64,000 bases of DNA, from assembly GCA_030512335.1 (NCBI GenBank), contig JAULSU010000004.1:3162001-3226000 (forward strand), in the 5' to 3' direction. Positions 43,045 to 54,182 of the stretch are shown here, piece after piece (within the stretch, counting starts at the first letter, position 1; each line of letters begins with the position of its first letter). This DNA is from Immersiella caudata (lineage: Eukaryota > Ascomycota > Sordariomycetes > Sordariales > Lasiosphaeriaceae). The notes below the pieces were generated by a model. The model searched no databases and was not told where the DNA came from. It saw nothing but the letters and a program-made list of their open reading frames with translations. Both the position numbers and the translations under genes were made by a program.

Positions 43045-44926
43045 ATGAGGATCGCAACTGCCCTCCTCTCGTTGGCCCTCGGGGCCAACGCCGTCCTCGC
43101 CAGCTCCTGGTTTTCCAACGCCGCATACAACAAATGGCACGAGACCGAGCTCGAGAGATGGCTCTCCGACCACAACGTCCCTTACCCGACGCCGGCCGAC
43201 CGCAAGGAACTTGAGAAGCTCGTCCAGAAGAACTGGGAGTCCCAGGTTGTCTCGCCGTACAAGGAATGGGACACGGCGAAGTTGGGCGAGTACCTGAAGC
43301 TGAAGGGCATTGAGACCAAGGACTCGGCTGCCGCGAGCAAGGATTCTCTGCTGGGCCAAGTCCAGAGCAACTGGTACGAGACCGAAGACAAGGCCCAATC
43401 AGCATGGGGCAACGTTAAGGATTGGATCTTGGACACTTGGACCGACAGCCAGCTCAAGTCTTTCTGCGATCATCACGGTATCCCAGTTCCTCAACCCAGA
43501 AAGCGTGATACGCTTCTCCAGAAGGCTCGCAGCACGTATCAGACTGTCGCAGAAAAGGCCGGAGAGACGGCTGCCTACCCCGGGAATTGGCTGTATGAGA
43601 CTTGGTCTGGTGCGTTTTGATGTTCCTTGCTTCGAGTCACTGCTAACAAGCATCCCAGAATCTGATCTCAAGGAATGGCTAGACACCCATGGCATTCCTG
43701 CCCCTCAGCCGACTACTGTAAGCATCTTCCCCTCTCTTCGGTTGAAGCCGTACTGACGACAGATCTAGCGAGATAAGCTCATTGCCTCTGTCAGACGCAA
43801 CTCTCGTCTCGCGTACTTGCGCATGCAGGAGCAGTCTGCCAAAGCGCAGGCCAGCGCCAAGGCTGCTTATGACACTCTTACTGACAAGCTCATCGACTCG
43901 TGGAGCGAGTCCCAGCTCAAGGAGTTCTGCGATAAGAACAGCATCAATGGTATGTTACATCCCGCGATGATGTTGACATCATTTTCTAACTGAATACTAG
44001 TTCCCCAAGGAACCAAGGTCAACCAGCTGCGTGCTCTCGTTCGCAAGCACAGGGCTGAGCTTCTCGGTGACACTGTGTCTGCTACTGCTGCATCTGCGTT
44101 CGGCGCTGCGACTTCCAACATTGGCGAGGGCTATGCCCAAGCCACAGACTCTGTCTCGAAGGCTGCCCATGACGCTTTCAGCAAGGCCATCAACACTTGG
44201 TCCGACACGCGTCTCAAAGCTTATCTCGATGCTCGTGGTGTTGTAAGTTCCCCGGCTTTTCTTTCAGTGACAACATGCTGACATGTCAAAACAGCCCGTC
44301 CCGCAAGCCTCCAAGACTGATGAGCTCCGTGCTTTAGTTCGCAAGAACTCGCACAAGGCCATGAGCGGCTGGACTGCTTGGACTTTCGACGATCTCTCGT
44401 ACGAGAACCTCAAGGACTACTTGGCGTCCACCGGTGACAGCGCTGCGAAGAAGGCCAGTGAGAAGGCCGGCGCTACCAGAGATGATCTTGTTAAGGCTGC
44501 TCAGTCTGCATATGCATCGGCCTCCTCTGCTGGCGGATCCTCGTGGGCTTCCGCCACCAACTACCTGGTCAAGCAAACCGACACTGCCAAGGCTAGCACT
44601 TTTGAGACCTGGAGTGACAGCGAACTCAAGTCTTACTTGGACAGCTATGGAATTGTATGTTCTACCCCCATGACGTAATGCCAGTTACTAACTTCTAGCA
44701 GCCCGTTCCCCAGGGATCCAAGACCAACGAGCTTCGCGCTCTCGCTCGCCGGCAGTGGACGTACTTCAAATACGGCACGTCGACCCCGTCCGAGACCTTC
44801 TTTGCTAAGATCGGAGAAAACGCCAAGGCGACATGGGATTGGGTCATGGACCAGCTCAGCATCGGCTCCGAAGCCGCCCGTAAGAAGGCACAGGAGTCCA
44901 AGGTTAAGGGCCATAAGGAGCTCTAA
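43045..44926 (+). CDS. Ish1/Msc1-like stress-responsive nuclear envelope protein
   Basis: Six exons: 43045-43609, 43659-43717, 43769-43949, 44001-44242, 44295-44654, 44702-44926; 543 residues. Signal peptide MRIATALLSLALGANAVLAS. I count eight Ish1 repeats, each with a Trp-acid start and the core L(K)x(Y/F/W)LDxxGI...PQ: for example TWTDSQLKSFCDHHGIPVPQ, TWSDTRLKAYLDARGVPVPQ, TWSDSELKSYLDSYGIPVPQ. Helical spacers rich in Ala, Ser and Lys lie between. The C-terminus ends GHKEL, a weak KDEL-like signal. Ish1 of fission yeast is a nuclear-envelope protein induced by stress; Msc1 of yeast is related. Four introns fall at or close to the same spot of a repeat. The last intron ends TAGCAG, so two in-frame acceptors are possible (Gln more or less). 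Confidence 0.93.
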
Positions 44927-46023
44927 CTGCCTTCGACGCCTACAAGACGAAAAACGTGTAAGATGGGTGGTTTTGGTTCGCTAGGAATGGGGGTGGTGCT
45001 TCCTTCAGCGATGATGGTGCCTTTTTTGTTATCCATTTTACGTGGATGAGGCGGACATTGAGAATTACGGTATGATTCCTTTTGGGATGGAGTTGGGCCT
45101 TGAATTTTCTTTCTTATCCGTCCATAGCATGAAATCAAATGAACCCAAATCATTTCCTGAGAAGTGATGTACATGAAAGTTCCTGCTCCACAGATGATGG
45201 TGAGGACCGATAACTTGACATGAGCGGCCAACCGTTTCGATGGGTGATTGAATTTTTGATCTCGATATTCCGTGGCTGGTAGGATTGATTCTCACACCAT
45301 CTCATTGGTCGATCCCATATGAGTCAAAAAAAAAAAAAAAGGGACCGGCCTGTCGCTAAGGTCTAGACAAGTACGGAGCAACGAGTCATTGGCGTTAACG
45401 CCCCCTAGTGGACAGCACTCACCCTTGACACAACAATGCCCCCACGGGTCGTTACACAATGCTTTTAGTAGACCCCCATTACACGATGTCAACAATCGGC
45501 CTTGTGACGCCCTGTTGTTTGTCTCGCCCCTCGTTTTCGGTCTTGGATGTGCCGAGATACATTTGATACCGAATCAAGGCAGTCTAGAAATTAGGCTGCA
45601 ATTGAGAACCTTTTGCGTGCAACTGCGCTGCCGCGCACATGTCCCGCTCATTGCAGTGCGCGTCCTCATGTCATGACTGGACGTTCACAAAGTCTACGTC
45701 ACATAGTTTCGTGCACCGTGCCTGCCTAGGTAGGTTAGGTACGAACCTGACGCAACTCGATAAGGCTGCAGTGCGGGACGCGGACATGACACCCCCCGAC
45801 CGGCACATGCGTTGGTCTTTTTCTCATGTGGAAGGCGCTGTGCATCTGCAAGACGTCTGACATGCAGCCCTGTGGCCCTGTGTGTGGAGATGCGCGGATC
45901 ACTGGGTTCGGTTACGACAGCGGATGCGCGCGGGTCTAGCCTGACAAGAGCCTCACCGTCACCGCCTTTCACGGGCCGCGTGCAGTACACGGGATATGTG
46001 CGTTTTTGACGGAGAGGGGGAGA

Positions 46024-46040
46024 GGGGGGGGGGGGGGGGG
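46024..46040. repeat. poly-G tract (G17)
   Basis: Seventeen G residues preceded by GAGAGGGGGAGA. Second long G-run in the window after 28675-28694. Confidence 0.9.
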
Positions 46041-49000
46041 TCATGTTGGCTGGCTGCCTCGTGGCGTGCCTAGTGCGGGTCCCGGTGCAGCCAGCGGTGG
46101 TTGCGGCTCGTCGCGGGACTGGGAACCTTTCTGGGCTGGTCGTGCAGCTTTGCATCCAATGAGAAAAATGGAACGATATCCTGAGATTTGACTGGCTGTT
46201 CTTTTCTTGGATAAACGACTCAGCCTGGTTTTTGAAGGCTTCTTCTGCTTTGGTAGACTACTGCACACTGCTCGCGTGGTTCCAGCCTCTGGGCTGTGTT
46301 GTGAGGCCGCTCCGTTGGAGATGTTGTTTGCCGATGGTACCCTTTCCGATATGGACATGGATGCCTTGATCTGCATCAAGGATTGAAAGCCGAGAACCCC
46401 GGCAGGTTGCTCAAACACGAAGAACAAGACTAGTTGAGTGGGGTAATCATATTTGGAAGAGAGGCCGAAACCGAATGAGCTCGGTGTTTACGGACTTTAT
46501 TTTGATGACAGACTCGGCACGTTGGTTCCAATAGTCGGAGGCTGCCGAACAAGAGTTCAAACCCTCTGCCAACCCCCCAGGGTCGCAGGCTTGGGTTATT
46601 CTGGGTGGCGTAGAAACTCGGACGACCCGTGCATGTGTGTAACCATGAAAGAAAAGATGTGTTGCCAAGACATCCAGATGAACATTCATAGGTTCAAATG
46701 CTCAGGGGACATCATAGTCCCTGCCACGTGCGCGATTGTACACTTGGCATCCGCATAATGAGGAGGTATGAGCACCTCTGAGTCGTCTCCTCGGTGGTCA
46801 AGGAGGTTGGTTCTCGTATGAGCTCCTCCAACCCGAAAACGTTGAACTGGAAATAGAACTGAAACTCCACCTAAACTTGGAAACAAACAAGGGTTCTTAC
46901 TGACCTCGGATAATACACTTATTAATCTCGATTCGGGTATCAAAGAGACGTTGAAGGAATGCGGCTGAACGGGCTGAGGGGACGCCATGACCCTTCCCCT
47001 GAATGCTTGTGTGAACGGCACAGCCATTTGTGTCTGACCCTTGCGTCGCATTTAGAAGTGACTTGGCTGCCAGTTGGTCTGCACTTTTGCCATGAATAAG
47101 TTTCAGCTGCCCCGGCTGTGCTTCCGCATGTCCAAACTCGGTGTTGCTACCCCAACGTCAGAAGGACATGTCAACTCTGGCCCTCGAAGAAAGCCTATCT
47201 TTCTCTTTGACCTCTTGAAATGGCTCTTCTTGCTGGATTTGGCCAGGAGAAGTTGGGTTAGGGGGGCTGTGGTAGGAGGCAAGACAACGGCTCAGCGGCT
47301 GATAGGGTCTTGGGACCTCGCGTTTCGAGTCCTGGAGATAAAGATGATCCGTATTCGCAGTTTTTGGTGTTTTGGATAGGGCGCGCACGCATAGCATATG
47401 GGCCGCGCATGGGAAGGCGTTTAGGCAGCGAGAAACGGGGCGCCTGAGGCCGGGAGAACACAAGATCCTCACAGGCGGCCAATCCGTATCCCCGCGCCCA
47501 TCACACGGGCGCTCTGCCAACACAACAGTGGGAATGAAGGGAAATGATTAGTTGGAAATAACCAAGAACGCACCGGAGGGTTGGGGTAGAATAGCCAGTG
47601 TGGTGGAACCTGTAACCCCACACTGGTAGGGCTGCCCCAAAACTGCTGCGCACGCAGTTGCGGGCCGATTAGCAGGCGCTTTACGGCAACCAAGGCCACA
47701 AAACATTCGCCTCAGCGTTTGGGATTTATGCCTGACAGGGCTGGATTTGAGTATGGGGTGAGTGGGGACGTGCAGGAGAGCTAATCGAGTTTGTGCAAGA
47801 TCTCGCTAGGCAGGGATGTCGCCCCTGGCCAGCCTTGTGATGCCTTCTTGTTTCGGACTTTGAGCTTTGCGGGTATGGTGTAATCCACAGCGTTGGTGTG
47901 GTATGGCAACACTGTTGGTTGCGGTGTCAACACCTTCTCGACTATTTCACTCCTCGGTGACAATGGACAAAGAGTCCGAGGATTTCGACATCTGAGGGTC
48001 TCGAATTTTGGAACTTTCGGGAAACCGATGGGTGGTGCAGTGAATAGTCCATTGCTCCTAGTGCGCGTGAAGCTGTAGACGTAATCAGCTCCGAACATAG
48101 CCAGCGCTTGTTGGCTCTGGCGTCTGCTTTGGCTTGGCTCTGTTGGCGCAATGTTGAGTATCACCTTACCAATTCCTTTGAAACTGATAGGTGTACCTGT
48201 ACTACGGGGGGGAAAGCTCCTAGATTAGCCCTGTTTCGGACCAACAACTGCGTGGTCGGGTGTGGCCACCCATTGGAGGAACCTTTGATTATTCAATGAA
48301 ATTCAATGAATCAATACTACCACCATCTACGAATCGGTTTCTCAAAGGGCGGTCTTAACAGCTGCTAGTGGCTCAAGGTCTGTCAGCACTGGTTTGGTCG
48401 GTTGGTTGTTGCCGCGGTGGAGTTTCCAGGTAGGGTCAACTTCGGTGACCGTGCGATATCGGCTTCCTTAACCATCAGGACTTGATGTGACTCTCTCTTG
48501 CAGTCGAGGAGATTGCCCTCAAACCGGGTTATGCTTGGATTGTGGCACAGTAGGGACTCGGCAGTGATGGGGGCAACGTGGGGGAATCATCAGTGCATTT
48601 CAGGGTGTTGACAGGCTTGAACTCGTTTCTAGACAAAGATAAGGTCAGATACACACCTCAACGCCCACAAATTGGAGATGATAGCGTACCGTGGTCAAGG
48701 ACTGAGATTATATGCTCGTATACTGCCTTTTAGGGCGTGTGCGGGGAGGTCGGATGAACTTGCTCGACTCTTGAGTGTCCTGGCAATGGATCTAGATCCA
48801 GAAAGCCTTGAGCAGCGCACGGGACAGCGAGAAACGACTCCGCCACCGTATAATAGCTGGAATTGAATCAAATCACACGCTAACCGACCATCTGCAGGTC
48901 GCGAAACTTGGTGGGTCCTACTTGTGAAGATGTGACTCGATATCCATGTCGACGGCAACAATTCCCCGTCGTTGCGCTGGTTCGCGGCGCTCGAAATGCA

Positions 49001-50288
49001 TCCTCGGCCCAAATTGGAAATGTGAGCTCTGCAGGCGTCCGTATTCGTCTTCGAACAAGGAGTTGATATCAGAGAAGATCCAAAGAGGCGGGCACACAGC
49101 CACCATCATCGGTGAGGGGTTTTGATTAAATTGACGTTGGGCAGAATCGAGGTGCGACTTCGTCCCCTGATTGAGTTCGTCACGGTCGGATCAGCCTTTG
49201 AGGTCATCTTAGTAGTCGGTAATTTGTTTTGGCGGACATCGGCGTTGTGATCTCGAAGACACCGATTCTCCCGCAGCCAGATCAGACCGGTGCACCTGCC
49301 TCTCACTGCAGGGATGGGGATGCGGGAATGGTGCAAGTAGAAAGTACCTATCTAAGCGCCGTATGTGCTAGGCATGGCCATTCTGTCGGCTAGTCAATTG
49401 ATAGCGTGGTGTGGCTCACAGAAGCGGACGTCGCCGAAAGTGGTTGTGGTAGAACGATCAACGGCTGGGGGGTCGTCTTTTGTTCAAAGCGGCTCCTAAA
49501 AACTCGGCAGCCGCCTGGGGCCAGACATTCGGGTTAGTCGTTCCTTCCACGGATGCGGTGCAGTGTGTGACTACCTACGATCGGTACCTGTGGCTCGGGA
49601 CTGCCATCTGTGACTGGCATTGGCGGTCCAATGCGAGCGACGTACGGCGGGCGAGCATCCAGACAGGCAGCAAATCCACTCAACCTCACTCGATTGCGAC
49701 GCTTCCAACTTCTCCCAACAATGAGCACTCCTGTTTATGGCTGATTGGACGAAATAGTCGCCTACTACAATCAGTACGGACCTTCTGCCATAGGCAACTC
49801 CCCACTGCCCGTCAGGCAAGATTTGACGCCGAATCCTTTCTGCCCCAACAGACTCTGGTTTCGGTTGCATCATTCCCGTCTGCGGTCCCCCGCAGCCACA
49901 ATGCACGACCAGTCGACGGCTTTGTGCGGGACTCAGACGGGGCGCAGACTATTATTACCATGCATGCCAAGGCCCGTCGTTCAGCGGCGGTACAAGAGCA
50001 GCACTGCGATACCTCCATGTCAGGCAGTGGTGGAGAGAGGCCGGGGAGACACGGCAGGCCCATGGTTTCTTGGGGTCTGCAGGCTAGCCCAGGCGCCATG
50101 GGTGCTGCACGGCACCGCGAAGGGAATAGGCACGGCCGGAACCCCAACAGCTCACTAGGGAACGGTCGAGCTCCCATGCCATCGGATCGTTTTTAGAGCC
50201 TCAATCCCTTGTCTTGTGCGTTTCCCGGAACTGGCACCTCGGCAGGCCGAATTTATCGAGTTCTCTGCCGACCCAACAGAACCATTGT

Positions 50289-50330
50289 CGAGCCCCGGGG
50301 GGTCCTCGCAGCGTCGACCCCCGGGGCTCG
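50289..50330. repeat. GC-rich inverted repeat (hairpin)
   Basis: Left arm CGAGCCCCGGGGGGTC at 50289-50304 and right arm GACCCCCGGGGCTCG at 50316-50330 pair over 15 bp with one bulged G and an 11-nt loop. Each arm also contains the palindrome CCCCGGGG. It lies about 540 bp upstream of the Clr5 gene. Confidence 0.75.
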
Positions 50331-50866
50331 CTCCAGTCACCCACTGCAAGGAACTTGTGCAAACCCAATGGAGCACACTGTCACAGTTGTGCGCGACCCG
50401 CGAAGATGGTGGAAGAATGCAAACCCAGACGAAAGGAATTGCCGGCCCCCCTGTTCTGCCTCCAGCACTGCTCCCAGCGAGGCGAAATCAAGACTTCCAC
50501 CCCCCCCCCCTCCTCTCTCCCTCCTCTCCGGATGACAGGCCGGTCCCTTATGGCGTCCGAAACGGTTCAAAAGTACATGCCAATGTACGTATTGCTGCCA
50601 CACCTCGACACGACCCAGCACCGCGTGGCACTGCTAACAGCCCGGAAGCTGCCTTTTCAACAAACTGAGCGCTCCCGCACACCTAGCTCTGGATACTTCC
50701 CAAAGTGTTCAAACCTGGGTCGTTGGCGGGCTTGTATTCTGAACGATAAGGCTGATTCGTGGGGAAGCCACGAGTGCCCCATCTCGATCTGCAAGGGCGT
50801 TGTGTCGAGGGCCAGCCCAGACACCACCACATAAAAGGTCTGCCATCGACCGGCAACGAGCCCACC

Positions 50867-51733
50867 ATGGCGGACAGACCTCGCATCGGCCGACGCTCTA
50901 CCTTGCATGCCCTCCACCACAGTCGCTCCTCAAGTCCAAACATGTTCCGACCCACCAAGCCCGAGGACTGGGAGAGGTTCAAAGAGCCCATTGCGGACCT
51001 CTACACGACAATGAAGCTCAAGGACGTCATGGCCGAGATGCAATCCAGACACGGCTTTAAGGCAACGTGAGTCACTCCCCATCCCAGTAGCCCCCCCTGA
51101 TTCAGTCATGCCTGGATGCTCAACACCGTAACGGTACCAGTGAGAAGCAGTACAAGACCCAACTCAAGAAGTGGAGTCTCGACACGAAGTACATCAAGGC
51201 GTCCGAGTATATCACCATGATTAAAATCAAACGGGAGAGGGAGAGAGAAGATCCCCCTCGGCAAACACAGTTCGTGCTCCGAGGGCGTGTTGTGGACCCT
51301 AGGGACATCACCCGGTTCGAAAAACGAGCGATCAAGAAAGGGAATCCGATACCAGACGACAACGAATACGATCCGGGTTCGTGGTTTCCGTCTCCATAAC
51401 CCTGTCCCCGCCGTGGCTGACATCTCCTACAGAAACCCTCGAGGAGTTAACCTATGACGATCCGCCGCCAGAAGGCACAGAATATGCATGTGAGCTTTAA
51501 AATTCGGCTGTCTGCCATCCAGTTACATTGGCTAACCCTCTCTTCCGATAGACGACGAAGCCGAGGTGTCGACTTCCCAGTACGGAGGCACATACGATAC
51601 AACCTACACAACCTCACAGTACGACACGACCTACGCCACGACTTCCTACTCAACTGCGCAGTATGGGAACACCCAATATGGAAATACTGGGTACGACGCA
51701 TCCCAATACGATTACGACTATGGTTACCAGTGA
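50867..51733 (+). CDS. small Clr5-domain protein with Tyr/Gln/Thr-rich tail
   Basis: Four exons: 50867-51066, 51141-51376, 51433-51489, 51552-51733; 224 residues. A Clr5 domain is clear at about 32-85: PEDWERFKEPIADLYTTMKL, then DVMAEMQSRHGFKATEKQYK and LKKWSLDTKY. A basic block follows (MIKIKREREREDPPRQT, FEKRAIKKGNPIPDD). The last about 60 residues are a low-complexity tail made almost only of Tyr, Thr, Gln, Ser, Gly, Asn and Asp (QYGGTYDTTYTTSQYDTTYA onward). Clr5 domains are common at the N-terminus of fungal proteins and named after a fission yeast silencing factor; they are usually attached to ankyrin or other repeats, which are absent here. A DNA or chromatin role is likely but unproven. 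The ATG context ACCATGG is good. Confidence 0.88.
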
Positions 51734-53568
51734 GCATCAACAACAAAGCTGATGCATACGTTTGCACGCAGCAGAAGCTGGCCTGTTGCTGTGCCCCGAA
51801 GTTGGGAGAAATCCGTCTTGGATACCACGGATAAATCATGGAGATGGGGATATGAAGGCGTGTCTTCACGGCTGGAGACGCTTCCAAGTAGATATTGGTT
51901 TCAGGATGCGACTGACGTTCGTTCGACTTTGAGATTTGATTTTGTACAGCACTCATATACACCACTCGCTTTCGTACTCGAATATATTCTATTCCTAATT
52001 ACACGTCACAACTCGGGAGTCGGTCCTGCGTTGCGGAGGAAAGCGAGCAACGCCGAAAAGGTATTAGATTGAGACATGAACCAGGTTTGCCAGACCGCAA
52101 AACAGGAAAATCCCATGGAGACCCATCCAAATCCCTTCCGGGTACCTTTCCATCTAAAATTTCGAGGATTAAAAGCTTTCGGCACATTCACACCCGCCCT
52201 TGCAGCTGCTTGTCCCCGACTGCTCGGCACCTTCAGAGCTCGGGCGGGGCAATCTGCATGCAGTGCACACCGGTCACGCTCACCGGCTGCACCCGCCACA
52301 TCGTAGGGCTCTGCCCTCCTAGCGAGGGGAACTTTGGGAAGCCCGCCTGGGTTCCAAGCCCGCTGGAGGGCTCGGCCCGAGGATAAGAGAGGGCAAAGGT
52401 TGCCAGGTGGCAGTGCCTTATCGATCGATCTCCCCCCTTCGGGCTGCTATTTTGGGCTCTCCGCCGTGGTTTTCGGTGGGGGTTCAGTTCAGCCCAGCCC
52501 AGACAGGGCAGGGCAGGGCAGGCTCGCTGCAAGACACTAAGCGTTGACAGGGCTGCGGGCCGTCCCTAGCTCTGCTGGATTGGGGATTTGTCAATTGCGT
52601 GTTGGAATTTGCAAGTGTATTGTCAATGCCTTTGTTTCCGTCTCGTTGTGGCGTTTAGGAAGGTTTCGCATGGTCATTTGTCGCCTTTGTCTGGCTCGGA
52701 TTTCGGCACCCCTGGCCGTGGTCCCGCTGGGTTGAGAGTACCCACTGGCCCTGGATACCACATCCGGCAGCATACTTGCGTTTCTTCAGCAACAACTACC
52801 ACATACCTTGTTCTTGGCAAATGACTCAGTGTTCCCTCTCATTGCAGACCACCTTATCATTGATCGTGGACACACTGAAACAGAGTCGGTGTGCAGGAAA
52901 CTCTCCTGTCTCTGAACCCCTAAGGACATTCTGGGGGTTAGGGTTAACTACTGCCCCTTCTCATGTCCTTTGTCCTCAACGCTGGGTGAACAGCACATCT
53001 TCTTCCAGACAACATTTAAGAATTTGAGGCCTATAGTTTCAAGCCCGCAATTTCCCGTCTAAATTCAAACCATTCCTTGGGGTTTTGCACATCCTCAAAT
53101 CAACAAACCACGAGAATTGCGTGACCAACAGAAAACATTGGCTGCTTGGTGCAAAGACTCGTCGGCGATACTTATGCATACATCAGAGTTTTAGCCCAAA
53201 CGAGTCTAGGCTCACTTAAACAAAGCATCCCAGGTACAAGAGAGGCAGTGAACGTGTCAAGGCTCCGAATAAGAACGTATAGCCCGGTATGTTTGAGCGA
53301 CACAATCGGTTCAAATCCGTCATGTGAATCAGCATAAACCACATTGAAAGAAAGGAGTTGATAGTTTGTCATCACGTGAATCACTATAGGTCACGTTCAG
53401 GTAAAGCAGTCGATATGCAGAAGAGGGGATTCCAGTTTGAATTTTCCCCTCACGAACTCGGTCAGATCGGCCGATTTAAATCCCGGAGCGTACATTCAAC
53501 GCATCCTCTGATCATCCCATTCCTTGAGCAGACGACCCTTAGGTAGTGCGCCCTCTTCGACCAGTCCG
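51734..53568. other. convergent intergenic region
   Basis: 1.8 kb between the 3' ends of the Clr5 gene and the unknown protein gene. Contains GGGCA x3 at about 52506-52521 and two telomere-like GGGTTA units at 52935-52946. No coding frame convinces. Confidence 0.5.
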
Positions 53569-54182
53569 CTAGTCCGATAGAAGCTCCTGCTTGATGCTCT
53601 TGGCAGGAGAGGAGGGAGTCTCGAACTTGATTCTCTTGGTAGGAGGGGAGGGAGTTTCCCACTTAATCGGAGCCTCCCGCTGCTGCTCCTGCTGCTGCTC
53701 ATGGAGGTGGTGCTGCTGCTGGGCCACCCACTTGCTGCATCTCTCCTCCTGCTGCTCGACCTCACGTCTTCTCTTTCTCGCCTCTTCCCCCAGTCCTGTC
53801 TTGATGTAGTGGGCCCAGCTTCTCTCCCAATCCTCCTTGGCCAGCCTCTCCGCCCTCTCCTTCTTCTTTCTGTCTCTCTTGTTCTTCCACGCGATGGCCT
53901 CGAAATTCAGAGGACCCTCGAGGGCGGGGAATTCTCTCCAACCAATAGCTGCATACACGCGTTAGAACAACTTAACACGTAAAGGTGCGAAAGGATGATA
54001 AATAATGACTTACCGTTCACAACCACAGCCACGATATCCTCGTCCTTAGCGATTCCATTATCCTTTATCTCCGAGACCTCACAGAGCAGCTTGAGGAGGC
54101 GATCCTTGCTCTTGTCGGAAGTAACGCGAGGGCCCGGAGCTGCAGCCTGGGCCGGGGCGTCTGCGTTGGTATAGGGATTCAT
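53569..54182 (-). CDS. unknown protein with basic coiled-coil and Gln-rich region
   Basis: Two exons on the minus strand, 54182-54014 and 53948-53569, joined by a 65-nt intron (GTAAGT...ATGCAG) that keeps frame; 182 residues. I do not recognise a family. Residues 20-75 look folded: DKSKDRLLKLLCEVSEIKDN, GIAKDEDIVAVVVNAIGWRE, FPALEGPLNFEAIAWKNKRD, a possible small helical domain. Residues 75-115 are a charged helix (RKKKERAERLAKEDWERSW), then a His/Gln-rich run (QQQHHLHEQQQEQQ), then a repeat: KWETPSPPTKRIKFETPSSP. The basic segments could be nuclear signals. The correctly placed intron and clear codon pattern support a real gene. An alternative upstream exon cannot be excluded. Confidence 0.65.

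Larger units (their letters stand above)
44927..50866. other. 5.9 kb gene-poor region
   Basis: No frame in this stretch shows a known domain, signal peptide or splice structure that I trust; the longest (49480-50196, 238 codons) has mixed Ser/Arg/Gln composition and no family resemblance. Noted elements: A14 at about 45327, a 12-bp palindrome GGCGTTAACGCC at 45391-45402, a CCTAGGTAGGTTAGGTAC patch at 45724-45741, G17 at 46024-46040, C11 at 50500-50510 and a GC-rich hairpin at 50289-50330. It is not obviously AT-rich, so strong RIP is not apparent. It could hold non-coding RNA or very old gene remains. Confidence 0.5.

Noticed and set aside
46545..46575. GAGTTCAAACCCTC resembling a T arm
   Set aside because: T stem does not pair and no A box upstream; not a tRNA.
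47290..47340. GGCTCAGCGG ... TTTCGAGTCC resembling tRNA A and B boxes
   Set aside because: Stems cannot be formed and no terminator follows.
49480..50196. 238-codon frame in the gene-poor region
   Set aside because: Composition is that of random GC-balanced DNA; competing frames of similar length on both strands.
53305..53330. GGTTCAAATCC resembling a tRNA B box
   Set aside because: No matching acceptor stem, D arm or A box at the correct distance.
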